A DNA stretch of 50,000 nucleotides from Isochrysis galbana. Lineage: Eukaryota > Haptophyta > Isochrysidales > Isochrysidaceae. The position numbers were made by a program, and so were the translations under genes. Position 1 is the stretch's first letter; every line of letters starts with the position of its first letter. The notes below the pieces were generated by a model. The model saw only the letters and a program-made list of their open reading frames with translations, made no database searches and was not told the origin of the DNA. Below, one piece after another: positions 41,641 to 50,000 of the stretch. Location: contig JADDIW010000096.1 in NCBI GenBank assembly GCA_018136815.1, forward strand, positions 1-50,000, read 5' to 3'.

Positions 41641-42120
41641 CAGATATCTAGATATCTGGCTATCTAGGCCGATATTTCACTATCTACTGGTAACTAGATA
41701 GTGCCGAGGCACTGTCTACTTGTAACTAGATAGCAATCGGCCGCAAGCTAGATATTCAGTAGATAGTTGCCTCCTTAATTAAGGCTTACAGACACACAGA
41801 CAGGCGTCCGGCGTACATAGTGCGGGCAAGACTGCCATGCCCGAGCCATATGGCTCGCGGCTAGATGGCAGCGCATGCCCCACATGCTCGCACCGTCGGC
41901 GGTGGGTGGCGCCGACAACGCTTTCGCCGTTTTTTCTTTCGCGCCCGCGCTCCTTCTGCTTTTAGACTCTTATAGATATCTAGATATCTTAGATATCTAG
42001 TATCTAGATATCTAGGCCGGAAAATCCACTATCTACTTGTAACTAGATACCATAAGGGCACTATCTACTTGTAACTAGATAGCATTTCGGCACTATCTAC
42101 TTCTATCTAGATAGCGCTCG
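41634..42120. repeat. Two clusters of 32-bp palindromic units
   Basis: Cluster 1 starts with a perfect 32-base palindrome (41634-41665, AGATAGCCAGATATCT and its complement), then units starting at 41678 and 41710. Cluster 2 has GATATCTAGATATC-type palindromes at 41973-42013, then units starting at 42027, 42059 and 42091. Unit starts are 32 bases apart. Each unit contains CTATCTA-CTTGTAAC-TAGATAG, an imperfect palindrome. Both clusters share the same order (TATCTAGGCCG then CACTATCTACT), so they are copies of one module about 350 bases apart. Confidence 0.85.
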
Positions 42121-42620
42121 GCGGGGGTTATTCGACGCCCTAGCACTGGGGAGTGGACAAATATCGAGGGGAGGGGGCAGTGCGGCAGTGCCCCCTCCCC
42201 CCGGTAGCACTCGGACACCTGGCTCGTCAGGCATGACGGGATTCCGGGACGGAAAAGTTGTGTCCAATTAGCTAGTGGGGTTGGCTAGGATATAACATTA
42301 ATTGTTTTATTTTTTATTATTGGTCGTCTTAGTCTTGTGACCGCCCATCGTCTCCGAACTATAAACGACGTGCCGACGCAGCCCGCAGCACAAGCGGCCC
42401 GCAAAGCAAGGGTTCAAGTTGCTACGGATATTCTAGCGCGGTCGCATGTTGCCATGGGCCAGGATATTGTTCACCAGATGATAGGGAGACTATGTACCTA
42501 TCTACTATCTACAATATGTATCTAGCAGGGGTTGAACTCTACCCTTCAGCCCAAGAGAACATCCGCCCCCCCTTCTGCATCTTTGGTCCATACTACGGCA
42601 CAAACACCTAGCTGGGCAGC
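42121..42620. other. ALG13 3' flank
   Basis: No gene. A strong GC hairpin at 42160-42198 (GGGGAGGGGGCA...TGCCCCCTCCCC) follows the array. The remaining 400 bases hold AT-rich DNA and probably the 3' UTR of ALG13. Confidence 0.45.
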
Positions 42621-43236
42621 CTATTCAAGGCCAAGTGCACCGTCAAGATACCGGGAAAAGGCAGTAGCGTCGCTGGCCGGCCATGGCTGCAGTGACTGTG
42701 CACGTAGTGGCATTTCTCGGAGTGCATCAAGTAGACCTGTCGGAGTTGTGGCGACCAAATGCGATCGCTTGTCGAGTTCGTTAGCAACCTCCTGCCAGCA
42801 AACAATATTAACTGAGATATAAGCGTCCATCGTGGCTCGGTGAAAGACATGCTGCGTGTCAACAAAGTGATGCGATTGCGATGCGGGCAGCATCGCGCGC
42901 CTGCTGATGGTTGTCCATGAGCGCGTCGTTCACCACGACGAGCAGATGGGCATCGCATCTTAGCCCTTCCATGATCGAGCCAGCCCCAGCATGCGAGACA
43001 ATGAGAGCTGCTGAATGCATATCCGCTGCAAGAGAGTCCTTAAATCGGTAATATTCCACAGGAATCGCAGGCGTGGTTGGCAGCTCTGGCTCTGCGCCAC
43101 GGCCGAACTGTATGACCAAGCGAGTGTAGCCTTGCTGGGCGAGGAGGTGTGTGACCTCAGTGCTGACCAGTTTGTCTACTAGCGCGTCGAATTGCGTGGT
43201 GCCTACCGTCGCAAAGACCGTCCGTTCTCGTGGCAT
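42621..43236 (-). CDS. ALG13: ALG13, catalytic subunit of UDP-GlcNAc transferase (two exons)
   Basis: Exon 1 is 43236-42901 (112 codons), exon 2 is 42791-42621 (56 codons plus stop), giving 168 residues, the normal size of stand-alone ALG13. The family motifs are FATVGTTQFDALVD near the N-terminus, GYTRLVIQFGRG, YRFKDSLAADM, ALIVSHAGAGSIMEGL and DNHQQEVANEL, the last created by splicing. ALG13 with membrane partner ALG14 adds the second GlcNAc to dolichol-PP-GlcNAc on the cytosolic ER face. The end (TPTGLLDALREM, LQPWPASDATAFSRYLD) also fits. ALG14 is not in the window. Confidence 0.9.
42792..42900 (-). other. GC-AG intron of ALG13
   Basis: 109 bases, starting GCGCGCGATG after CAG|CAG and ending GCTGGCAG before GAGGTTGC. 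The splice produces NHQQEVANEL, which matches the ALG13 family; no GT donor near the exon end gives an acceptable product. Confidence 0.75.
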
Positions 43237-43536
43237 GCGGCCGGCAGTAACAAGCCCCAGCTTGCAATGCGCGCTGAAGATCTGGTACTCCCTACTGCGG
43301 CTGAGCGAGAGAGCTCGCTCGTCGTGTTCTTCACACCTCGTCGATGTACTCCTAGGAGTACTACCCCTGTTCTGTTTCTGATTCTCGCTTCTTTTTTATT
43401 TACTAGCTATAACGCTCCCTGCTTCTATCTCTATTTCTATCCGGGTCAGAGTGTAGAATGCCTTTATCCTACATCTTATTGCCTTAAGGTGGTAGGTGCA
43501 ATTTTTGGCCTCCCCCCTCTATTTTGGCGCGCTTAG
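43237..43536. other. ALG13 5' flank
   Basis: No gene seen. CTCCTAGGAGTACTAC at 43346-43362 is palindromic. A TATTTCTAT-rich stretch lies at 43400-43440. Confidence 0.35.
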
Positions 43537-43537
43537 A

Positions 43538-44082
43538 CTTGTCAATTGGCCCAGGCCAGAGTTTCGTTTCGGACCCACCCAAATTTCGTTTCGAAATTTC
43601 GCACGCATTTCACTAAGTTTCAGGCCAAATTTCGGGGGTGTTTTGCTTTGCTCTCGGTTATAGCGCTAGCGCGCTCCGCGCGCATCGATATGCGCCTAAC
43701 TAACATTATACAGTATTTGCGTACGTGCTATACTCTACACTGACTATATACAACTCACAACTCATACGGACGCCATCAATAGTAAGTGCTTCGTCGCCAT
43801 TGGCCACTGGTTCAGTGCAACCGCCGATATTCCCAGTTGTATTTACTACTATTTTTATTTAGAGGGCGTCATGCGCATGCTGCGCATGCGGGGGGAAGGC
43901 GACGGGGGCACGGGGGGGAGGGCGCTTCGGGGCCCAAATTTCGCTTCGGCGCTATGCGCCGTTGCGCCGTTCTTCAGCGCTTCGCACTTGCACCCAAATT
44001 TCGGTCAAAAAAATCGATTTCGTCGGTCCACCCAAATTTTGCAAAACATTTCGCGAAACTCTGGCCTGGGCCAACTTGTCAA
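43538..44082. mobile_element. 529-bp MITE with 8-bp target duplications
   Basis: Terminal inverted repeats of 21 bases (TTGGCCCAGGCCAGAG... and its complement) lie at 43546-43566 and 44054-44074 without mismatch. They are flanked by CTTGTCAA on both sides (43538-43545 and 44075-44082). Subterminal copies of CACCCAAATTT and TTTCG occur near both ends. There is no transposase. An 8-base duplication fits hAT or P-type transposases; the end sequence is not a standard hAT terminus, so the family is open. Confidence 0.9.
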
Positions 44083-44199
44083 GACAGTCTTCAGTCTTGC
44101 TTCAACTTCAAGATCAAGAGGCAAGACTTGGCAAGAGGCAAGAGGCAAGAGGCCGCGACCGCGGCCACAGGCCACTGGCCACAGGCGAGGCGAGAAACA

Positions 44200-44975
44200 T
44201 TCATTTACCACCACCCAACATTTGGAAAAGCGTTCATTTGTCGGAGCGAAGCTCGTTTCCTCTTTGGAAACGAGTCGCGATGGCGCACCGGCGGCTAGCG
44301 TGGCGCTCGGTTCATCCAACAATCCATTCTGGGGGCCTTTACGGCCTCCAGCTCTTCAAAGAACAGCACCCAAAAATCCTACGCTGAGGCGGCTGGCCCC
44401 AAGGGACAGCAGCCAACACAAGCACAGCAAGCACAGCCTCAACCCACTCAGCAACTTCCACCGCCCTCGCGCAAGCGAGCGGACCCTCAGTCGGACCCAA
44501 AGCCAGCTCAGACCAACACCACACAACCCGCTCCTCCCCTCTTGATGAGGAGGAGGAGCCGGAGGACACCCCTTTCTTCATTCAGCTAGCTCAGCTAGCT
44601 GATGACAAAAAGGACATTAAGAGTGAAGATGTAGCAACCTTCATGAAATACCTCCTTTCCAAACTGGAGGGGGAGGGGTTGGATGCCACCCCGGACGGGA
44701 TGGACAAAGGGCGCAAAGGCCCCTGGATTTTCTATGTCGATGACGATGCACAAGACCAATTCAAAGCCGCATACGGCGACAAATTACAAGCGGTCTTATC
44801 GGGTGTCCCGCACGAATTTGCGGTAACCTACGGCGGGGCTTTAGCCGACTCGGCTCCCCGCAAGTCGATCGAGCGCCATACGGTCACGGAGCACATCTTC
44901 GAATTCATAGAAGGGCTTCTAGGGATTAATCTTAGGCCGGGCTCTGAAATAGCCCAACGTCTCTTTTGCTACTAG
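44200..44975 (+). pseudogene. Related LINE N-terminal fragment, frame-broken
   Basis: From 44370 the plus strand reads SYAEAAGPKGQQPTQAQQAQ and further Gln/Pro-rich sequence, then shifts frame near 44540 to LDEEEEPEDTPFFIQ and on to a stop near 44975. The part KLEGEGLDATPDGMDKGRKG, PWIFYVDDDAQDQFKAAYGD aligns with KLEGVDLEPDFLSKSASGPW, EILVTADCANQFRETYKDVA of the long LINE. So it is the N-terminal domain of a different LINE of the same clade. It ends before the endonuclease. A short piece of the 33-base foldback unit lies at 44207-44245. Confidence 0.65.
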
Positions 44976-46405
44976 GTAGACAGACCGCATCCCTCCTCGG
45001 GATACTTAGGTATCCTGGCGCCTGGCGTGAGGTCGTTTGCCTTCATTTGGTACCCCTCGTTTCCAAATACGCGATGCGCCGCTCCCGGCATAAAAAATTT
45101 CTAGTATTTGAGCAAAGGCACCCACCTCACAGTGCTCAACCAAGTCTGAAAATGGAATGTCGGAGACCTAACAGGCAGCGAGAGAGCGAAGGGGGGGGGG
45201 GGGGAGGGTTCGACAAGCGCTGCGCCACTGCGGTGGGGCGCCAACAGAGGAATGGACGGCGCGTCGTAGTCGTAACGGCTCCACCTCTGGTGCGCCTCTA
45301 GTTGCAGCCAAGAGGCGAAGGTTGGCACGATCTTAGGGTGGCGTATCATTTGTCATTGTCATTGCTCCCTTGTTTGTGTTTGTTTGTCATCAATGAATGT
45401 CTTATGATTACAATGTGTATGTGTGTGTGTCCTGATACCTATTGCTAATGTCTCCATCTGCCCCCCCCCCTCTTGCCTCTTGCCATTGCTTGTGCGTTGC
45501 TTGTGAGCCGTAGACACATGACACCCGTCATCGACTTTTGTGCACGCCGGAGACCATAAACCGACACTTATTTATGGTCTCGGACCGGCACGGCCGTTGG
45601 AACGCGACTCAAGTGGAGGGGGGTGGTGGAGAGGGAGGTTTGGAGAGGTGGGACGCCGGGCGCACCGGGCGACGACGCGGCGACGGTATAGTTATATACT
45701 ATTATAATAGTAGATTGTGGATATTTCTTGAGATATTTGGTGTTGTGGGTTGGATATTTTTTGGATATATTTCATGGATATTTGGGCAAAAATTTGTGGA
45801 TATCATGGCCTACCCCTAAACAAAAGCACTAAGACTAAGGGGGGGGAGCGGAAAGGGGGAATGGGGGCAAGGGCGTCGGCTCTGGGTGCCCGGAGGAAGG
45901 AGGAAGGGTGAGTTAGAAGTATTTGTAGGCAACTTTGAGAGTTTTGCTCTCTCTATCCTATCCCTCCTCTCGCCCACCTCTTGCGGCCTATCTCTCCCAT
46001 CCCTCCTCCTCCTCTCGCTGCCGCCTCACCAGTGGGGGGGGGGGGGGGGGACGCTGGGCGGAGGGGCGGCCAGGGGCGGATGAGAAAGGGAAGTCGGCAA
46101 GCGCTCCATGATCCTACTACATTAACGGTAATGAACTCTCTTCCCATCCAGGTTCCAAGTGACTAGGTAATTCTCCAGAAAAATTGTGAAGCGAGTATCA
46201 ACGACATGGCATCTAACCGCACCGCTACAAGCTCTCTGAGGCACCTCTGCAAGTGATCGTCAAAGAACACACAGAGATGGCGTAGTCCATACCACTAGAT
46301 AGGCAAGGAGGTGCATGCTTGCTCTCTAGGTGCAGAGAGCAGTTTGAAGTATTCTACATTGTCCATACCATCCTTTCGTTTCTCGCGGAGATGGGATCAT
46401 TCCAC
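44976..46405. other. Intergenic, no host gene
   Basis: GC-rich to 45300, then mixed. At 45690-45805 an AT-rich tract repeats GGATAT five times. G runs occur at 45190-45206 and 46036-46052. A LINE start is buried at 46020-46110 on the minus strand. No coding region convinces. Confidence 0.4.
46020..46110 (-). mobile_element. Short LINE 5'-end fragment
   Basis: Minus strand GTTAATGTAGTAGGATC then ATGGAGCGCTTGCC encodes MERLPTSLSHPPLAAPPPS, like other LINE N-termini in the window. Only about 30 codons remain before a C run. Confidence 0.4.
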
Positions 46406-47386
46406 TCACCGCTGGTGAGTAGAGCTGAAAATGCCTTTAGCATTCTGGCCAAGAAAGCCAGAGAATCCATCATGCCTTTCAATGAGTTCGAGGAAGGCGC
46501 ACGGAATTTTTTGCGTCGCGCCGCAGCTGAATGTGTGCTCTATCAAGTCGGCCCGCGTCGATGATTGCTGCAAGCCCACTTCAAGGGATCCCTGTGTGAC
46601 CCCGTCATTGCCGCCGGCAGGGTTGAACTCCATGCCCTCGGCTTGTAGCAAGGCATTGAGGTCCGCAAGGCCCCTGATGTTCGCAAGTCCTAATGTGTTG
46701 GCGAATATGGTCATGTGGTTCAACCTATGACCATGTGTGAGAGTCCACGCTGCATACTCGACCGCATTTGCAACCGCAGGCTCGCTCTTCGCTGCGGACC
46801 TTAGTCGATGGTCATCCTCTGCAGAAGGTGACCATGGAGGGGAATCTAGCAGTTCTAGTAGCATAGAGGCAGGTGCATCCTCAGCAAGAGCCTCATCGAG
46901 TCTTGCATGGCTCTGAGCGTAAACGCCATCGACATGCGAGTGCACAATCGAAGCCGCCACAGAGGGCAGCTCCGACGCACGTAACTCGGATACGAAGACC
47001 TTCGGCCAGTCCGTCTGCTCAGGTGGCTCGAGCCAGGTCGCATTCACAGGTAGCCCCGGGATCACCACATTGTCTTGGACTGCGTATCCGAATGCGCGGA
47101 AGAGCTTGACGAGGAAGTGTAGCCCGGACTGTCCAGCAGAATCAACGAACGCGCGCATGGCCACGTGGTCATTGTGCACATGGCCGCCCCTCGCTTCGAG
47201 CAGTCGGATGGCACGGACAGCGCTTGGCGTACGCTGGAGGTAACGCAGCAGCAGTCCCTTCCTCAGCTCGTCGAACTTAGCGAGCTGGAGCTTGGTCACA
47301 GCAGCACGGTTGAGCACGCATCGCTCACGCGCAGAGGGCACCGGCCCGCGCACGAGCACAGAGAAGGCAGCGGCGGCGGCGGACAT
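46406..47386 (-). CDS. DUF1338 family protein (2-oxoadipate dioxygenase/decarboxylase-like)
   Basis: 326 residues. The family motifs are NDHVAMRAF (His near 74), GHRLNHMTIFAN (His near 219), GLADLNALLQAEGMEFNPAG, LQQSSTRADLIEHTF and IPCAFLELIERH (Glu near 300), ending in FSGFLGQNAKGIFSSTH. In the studied bacterial member, HglS, two His and one Glu bind iron; the enzyme converts 2-oxoadipate to 2-hydroxyglutarate in lysine breakdown. Plant members act in plastids of the endosperm. Here the N-terminus is Ala/Arg-rich and could target mitochondria or plastids. The codon at 47428 is GTG, so I start at ATG 47386. No intron is required. Confidence 0.85.
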   Translation of the reverse strand: MSAAAAAFSVLVRGPVPSARERCVLNRAAVTKLQLAKFDELRKGLLLRYLQRTPSAVRAIRLLEARGGHVHNDHVAMRAFVDSAGQSGLHFLVKLFRAFGYAVQDNVVIPGLPVNATWLEPPEQTDWPKVFVSELRASELPSVAASIVHSHVDGVYAQSHARLDEALAEDAPASMLLELLDSPPWSPSAEDDHRLRSAAKSEPAVANAVEYAAWTLTHGHRLNHMTIFANTLGLANIRGLADLNALLQAEGMEFNPAGGNDGVTQGSLEVGLQQSSTRADLIEHTFSCGATQKIPCAFLELIERHDGFSGFLGQNAKGIFSSTHQR

Positions 47387-47796
47387 CTGCCGGCCCGACC
47401 GCAGTGATGGCGAACGGCCCCCCACCACCCAGCAGAGGGTGAGAGAGGGGGGCTAGAGGAGAATAGGGAGAAAGAGAAAGAGAAAAGGAGGAGGGGGGGA
47501 GCGGGGGGAGGGAGGGGGAGGCACAGGAGGACAAGAAGAGGAGAGAGGGCGTGGGCAGAGGATGGAAAGAGAGGGGAGAGAAACAAAAGGAAGAACAGTG
47601 GCAGCCAGAGAGAACGGAAGGAGCAGCTTTTTATGGTTTGGATTCTTCAGCTCCTGGAGTTTCGGTGTTTTGGAAGGAGTGATGAGTTTCGGCATGGACG
47701 TGGAAGGATATTGTAGCACGAGAACAATGAGGAAACTGCGACAGGCACCTGCCTCGTAGAACGGCCCGCTTCGTGAAGCGGCCCGCAACGTTCTCC
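47387..47796. other. DUF1338 gene 5' flank
   Basis: Purine-rich GGAGGGGGG and GAAAGAGAAAG runs at 47450-47580 form the likely promoter/5' UTR region. No separate gene is supported. Confidence 0.4.
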
Positions 47797-48053
47797 ATGG
47801 CTCCCACGGCCAAGCCCAAGCCTCCCTTGCGCCCAGAGATGCCCAAACAAAGGGCCTTGGAGCGCGCGACAATGCCGACGACCTTCGAGAGCGAGAGCGA
47901 GCTCGCCGCGCATCACTTGAGGCATGCCATCGAGTGTGCTCGTGTCAACATGTTTCGTGCCCTTGGAATGGGTTCCTTTGTTGTGATACTTGTGGCAACC
48001 TCAAGAAGGGAGTGTGCAAGAAGCAAGGGCGGTCAAACAGGGCTTTTAACTTC
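47797..48053 (+). other. Possible gene fragment with Cys-rich knuckle
   Basis: From ATG 47797 a short frame reads MAPTAKPKPPLRPEMPKQRA and continues to HHLRHAIECA. In the next frame (47925-48053) the sequence FLCCDTCGNLKKGVCKKQGR appears and ends at a stop at 48053. The second part resembles the CxxCGxxKKGxC knuckle of the Myb protein. It may be two exons of a small gene or the relic of a transposon ORF. I cannot decide. Confidence 0.3.
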
Positions 48054-48175
48054 TAAGGGTGACAATCCTAGCTGGGAAACACGTGTTTACCGTGTTTCTA
48101 CAAAAGCCAAACACAACCGTGTTTTGCCGTGTTTCAAACCCCCTCCTGCCTCCTGTTTGGCCACCGTGTTTATAG
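48045..48175. repeat. CCGTGTTT subterminal repeats
   Basis: CGTGTTT occurs five times, in direct orientation, within 130 bases (for example ACACGTGTTTACCGTGTTTC and CCGTGTTTTGCCGTGTTTC). They lie just beyond the stop codon of a hAT transposase fragment, where hAT elements carry transposase-binding motifs. GGGTGACAAT at 48057-48066 could be the decayed terminus. Confidence 0.5.
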
Positions 48176-48249
48176 CAGCTAGCGGCGTGCGCGAGCGCGC
48201 GCCCTGCGCGTGGCGCGCTGCCGTGCGCACCCAACGAGCACTTTTGCTA

Positions 48250-48567
48250 TTAGACAAAAAACTTGCGCACGGTTTCCTCACTTGGACTAGCACCCTCGTC
48301 ACCAATCCAATCATCTTCGTCGTCATCGTCGTCGTCGCTGTCCAACTTCGCAACATCAGGAGTCCATCCAGCACTTTGCACACGCATCTGCACGTCCATC
48401 GACTCGTGGCAGTAGACAAGCTTATCTGCGACGTGCTGGCTCTTACTCGACCGAGCTTGCGAGTGAATCTGTCCATACACCGACCAATTTCGTTCCGCAG
48501 CAGACGCAGCCGCCGGTTGTGACAAAACTTGCTGTGCCAAAGCCGCAAGCAAGGGGACATGCTTACC
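48250..48567 (-). pseudogene. hAT transposase, C-terminal dimerisation region
   Basis: The minus-strand frame reads VPLLAALAQQVLSQPAAASA, AERNWSVYGQIHSQARSSK, ADKLVYCHESM and an acidic end (DSDDDDDDEDDWIGDEG) with stop at 48250. The AERNWS...H.. and ADKLVY blocks define the hAT C-terminal domain. The region to the right (48600-48770) is minisatellite, so the N-terminal and catalytic parts are missing. The element is a dead 3' end. Confidence 0.75.
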
Positions 48568-48624
48568 GTAGACGCTGCGACGGAGACTCAAGGAGGATGG
48601 AGAGATGGCAAGGCCGGCGCGGCG

Positions 48625-48765
48625 AGGAGGGAGCTGCGAGGAGGTGGGGAGCTGCGAGGAGGTGGGGAGCTGCGAGGGAGGGGGGGAGCTGCGAGGAGGG
48701 GGGGGAGCTGCGAGGAGGGAGGGAGCTGCGAGGAGGGAGGGAGCTGCGAGGAGGGAGGGGCTGCA
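48625..48765. repeat. 18-bp minisatellite
   Basis: Seven to eight units of GAGCTGCGAGGAGGTGGG or its variant GAGCTGCGAGGAGGGAGG in tandem. The open frames across it encode Glu-Leu-Arg-Gly-Gly repeats and are artefacts. Confidence 0.9.
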
Positions 48766-49121
48766 ATGCGCGGCGCGGCGACAACGGTGGCGTGGGCAGT
48801 TTGGACCTACGACACATCACCTAAAGTAGCGAAACCTCTTAGTCGGAATCACAGCGGTCATTAAAGAGGAGCCTGAAGTACTTAAGGGAGAATAACCCGA
48901 GCCAACACCGAAATCACAGGATGAACCATAGTCTCCCGCCCCCTTCTCTCCAACTCCTGGCCGAAGCAGCGCGCGCGGCCGCCCCGGAACCAGCTTCTCC
49001 GCTAATGAGGGAACTGGGAAAGGGGGAGGGGGTTGTTAGGGGTTAAGGTTGGGTAGTAGGGAAGTACACTAGCACACTGCCTCACGCCGCACATGTAGCG
49101 GGGATTTTTAAGAATTTTTTT
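48766..49121. other. Intergenic
   Basis: No gene seen. A T run lies at about 49117-49124 next to the stop of the neighbouring frame. Confidence 0.35.
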
Positions 49122-49388
49122 TTACAGCTGAATAGCGCCCACATTGGCGATGCTGTTCCTACCGGTCCCCGTGATGTCTGTGGAGTCTGCCCGGCCAACA
49201 ATGCCCTGCTCCAAGTGAATGGTGCGCTGTGTGACATCCAGCTGTGACATGCCAACGTTGTTATTGAGCCCGGCGACCTTAAAGTCCTCACCGATTGCAT
49301 TGACTCTAAGAATGCGGAAGGATGAGGAGTCAAGTGAGACGAGGTGTCTCATCATGCAAAGGTGCTCGCACAGGCGAAGGGAAAGCAA
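49122..49388 (-). other. Unassigned coding-like block, probable terminal exon
   Basis: An open stretch of about 88 codons ends at a stop next to an A-rich run. The segment SFRILRVNAIGEDFKVAGLN, NNVGMSQLDVTQRTIHLEQG has ordinary protein composition. It may be the last exon of a gene whose upstream exons lie to the right, possibly an alternative end of the phosphatase gene. No family is recognised. Confidence 0.35.
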
Positions 49389-49485
49389 TGTCTATGTTGC
49401 CCAAGATCACGACGCTTGGGAGTCGCTGTGCTTGGGAGGGCGGGAGGCCGTGAAGGTGCGTGCAGATGCATAACTTCCGAAGGGG

Positions 49486-50000
49486 CTAAGGGGTGAGCTG
49501 CGCGGACCTTGATCTCCTCGCCATTTGCTGGAATACCAAAACCATGACGACGCCTAAGAGCACTCCACACAACATGGCCACCAAGAGCGACCACATGGAG
49601 GCGAAGATGATGGAGGATTGATGCAACGATTGTGAACGTATCGCCAGCGAAGCTTCCTCCCCGTGCACCACCATCACCTTGGGAACGCCCACCCTGGGTG
49701 CTCCCGGAGTGTCAGCAGGAGGGCAGGTGAGACTGCCCACGCGCACTAACGGACGCACAATCCACACCGCATCCGATGCAACAAGCGGATGCTCTGCATT
49801 GTCCGTCACACCGTACTTGCTTGAGGAGCTCACACAGCTCGAGGAAAAGGTGACATGCTCGTCGCCTGTGGGCGCTTCACACGCTGAGCGCGACCAGTTG
49901 TAGAAGGCGTGGGTGGCATTGATAAGACGAAGAGACCCCGTCCCAAACGACCCCTCGCGGAAGGCGGAGTAAAGCGGCTGAGGGTGCACCCAAGGAATGT
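49486..50000 (-). CDS. Purple acid phosphatase, C-terminal part with membrane anchor (partial)
   Basis: The frame enters from the window edge and stops at 49486. PHPQPLYSAFREGSFGTGSL-type sequence followed by INATHAFYNWSRSACE and SDAVWIVRP is the C-terminal end of metallophosphoesterases of the purple acid phosphatase family. The metal-binding residues lie in the missing part. The last 50 residues hold one membrane helix (SLLVAMLCGVLLGVVMVLVF) followed by QQMARRSRS, so the enzyme seems anchored with its catalytic part outside the cell or in a vacuole. Two sequons (NATH, NWS) fit the secretory route. Such ectoenzymes release phosphate from organic esters. Confidence 0.8.
   Translation of the reverse strand, partial: IPWVHPQPLYSAFREGSFGTGSLRLINATHAFYNWSRSACEAPTGDEHVTFSSSCVSSSSKYGVTDNAEHPLVASDAVWIVRPLVRVGSLTCPPADTPGAPRVGVPKVMVVHGEEASLAIRSQSLHQSSIIFASMWSLLVAMLCGVLLGVVMVLVFQQMARRSRSAQLTP

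Noticed and set aside
41634-42120. CRISPR array
   Set aside because: The units are contiguous palindromes without unique spacers, and the genome is eukaryotic.
48519-48864. Glu-Leu-Arg-Gly-Gly repeat protein
   Set aside because: It is the translation of the 18-bp minisatellite, and the same DNA is open in several frames.

Overview
The window looks like nuclear DNA of a unicellular eukaryotic alga with a secondary, red-derived plastid, most likely a haptophyte. Reasons: GC-rich, microsatellite-laden sequence; long introns-free or intron-poor genes; an intron with a GC-AG border in the ALG13 gene; a nuclear response regulator of the Ycf29/NarL type with a signal-plus-transit-peptide leader; a PPR protein with a similar leader; and surface-type Cys-rich repeats (C..W..DG.CDDGGPGAEYS) that are common in haptophyte proteins. 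A pelagophyte or other secondary alga cannot be excluded from sequence alone.

Host genes, in order: single-repeat Myb/SANT protein with a Cys/His knuckle (3998-5725 +); secreted or type II unknown protein (7992-8735 -); receptor-like membrane protein with Cys-rich repeats and a CUB-like domain (11190-12974 -); EF-hand protein ending in a CaaX-like box (20806-21498 +); plastid-type response regulator (24176-25234 -); GT25-family glycosyltransferase with coiled coil (27844-29094 +); two-exon PPR protein (31483-34878 -); WW-domain protein (37586-38329 +); acidic repeat protein with two frame breaks (39667-40656 +); two-exon ALG13 (42621-43236 -); DUF1338/2-oxoadipate dioxygenase-like protein (46406-47386 -); and the 3' end of a purple acid phosphatase with a C-terminal membrane anchor (49486-50000 -). 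The genes have no shared pathway and are not operonic; most are separated by 1-5 kb of repeats.

Much of the intergenic DNA is mobile. It holds: a long APE-type LINE (14982-18887 -) whose reverse transcriptase is cut off in the middle and fused head-on to another retroelement ORF (about 14006-14979 +); several 5'-end fragments of related LINEs (26720-27016 -, 40735-41640 +, 44370-44975 +, 46020-46110 -), each beginning at an ATGGAGC next to a hairpin; a small tyrosine-recombinase retrotransposon with textbook split direct repeats (35874-37261); a dispersed hairpin-headed repeat family (five copies, called R1 here), one copy with a 15-bp target duplication; a foldback element whose inverted arms are arrays of a 33-bp unit (22150-23770); a 529-bp MITE with 8-bp target duplications (43546-44074); a hAT transposase 3' fragment (48250-48567 -); and a two-cluster array of 32-bp palindromic units (41634-42120).

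The most unusual signals are the split-direct-repeat element that has lost most of its reverse transcriptase but kept an open recombinase, the hairpins with compensatory base changes at the heads of several unrelated repeat families, and the 32-bp palindromic array. All assignments are from reading the sequence; no searches were run.
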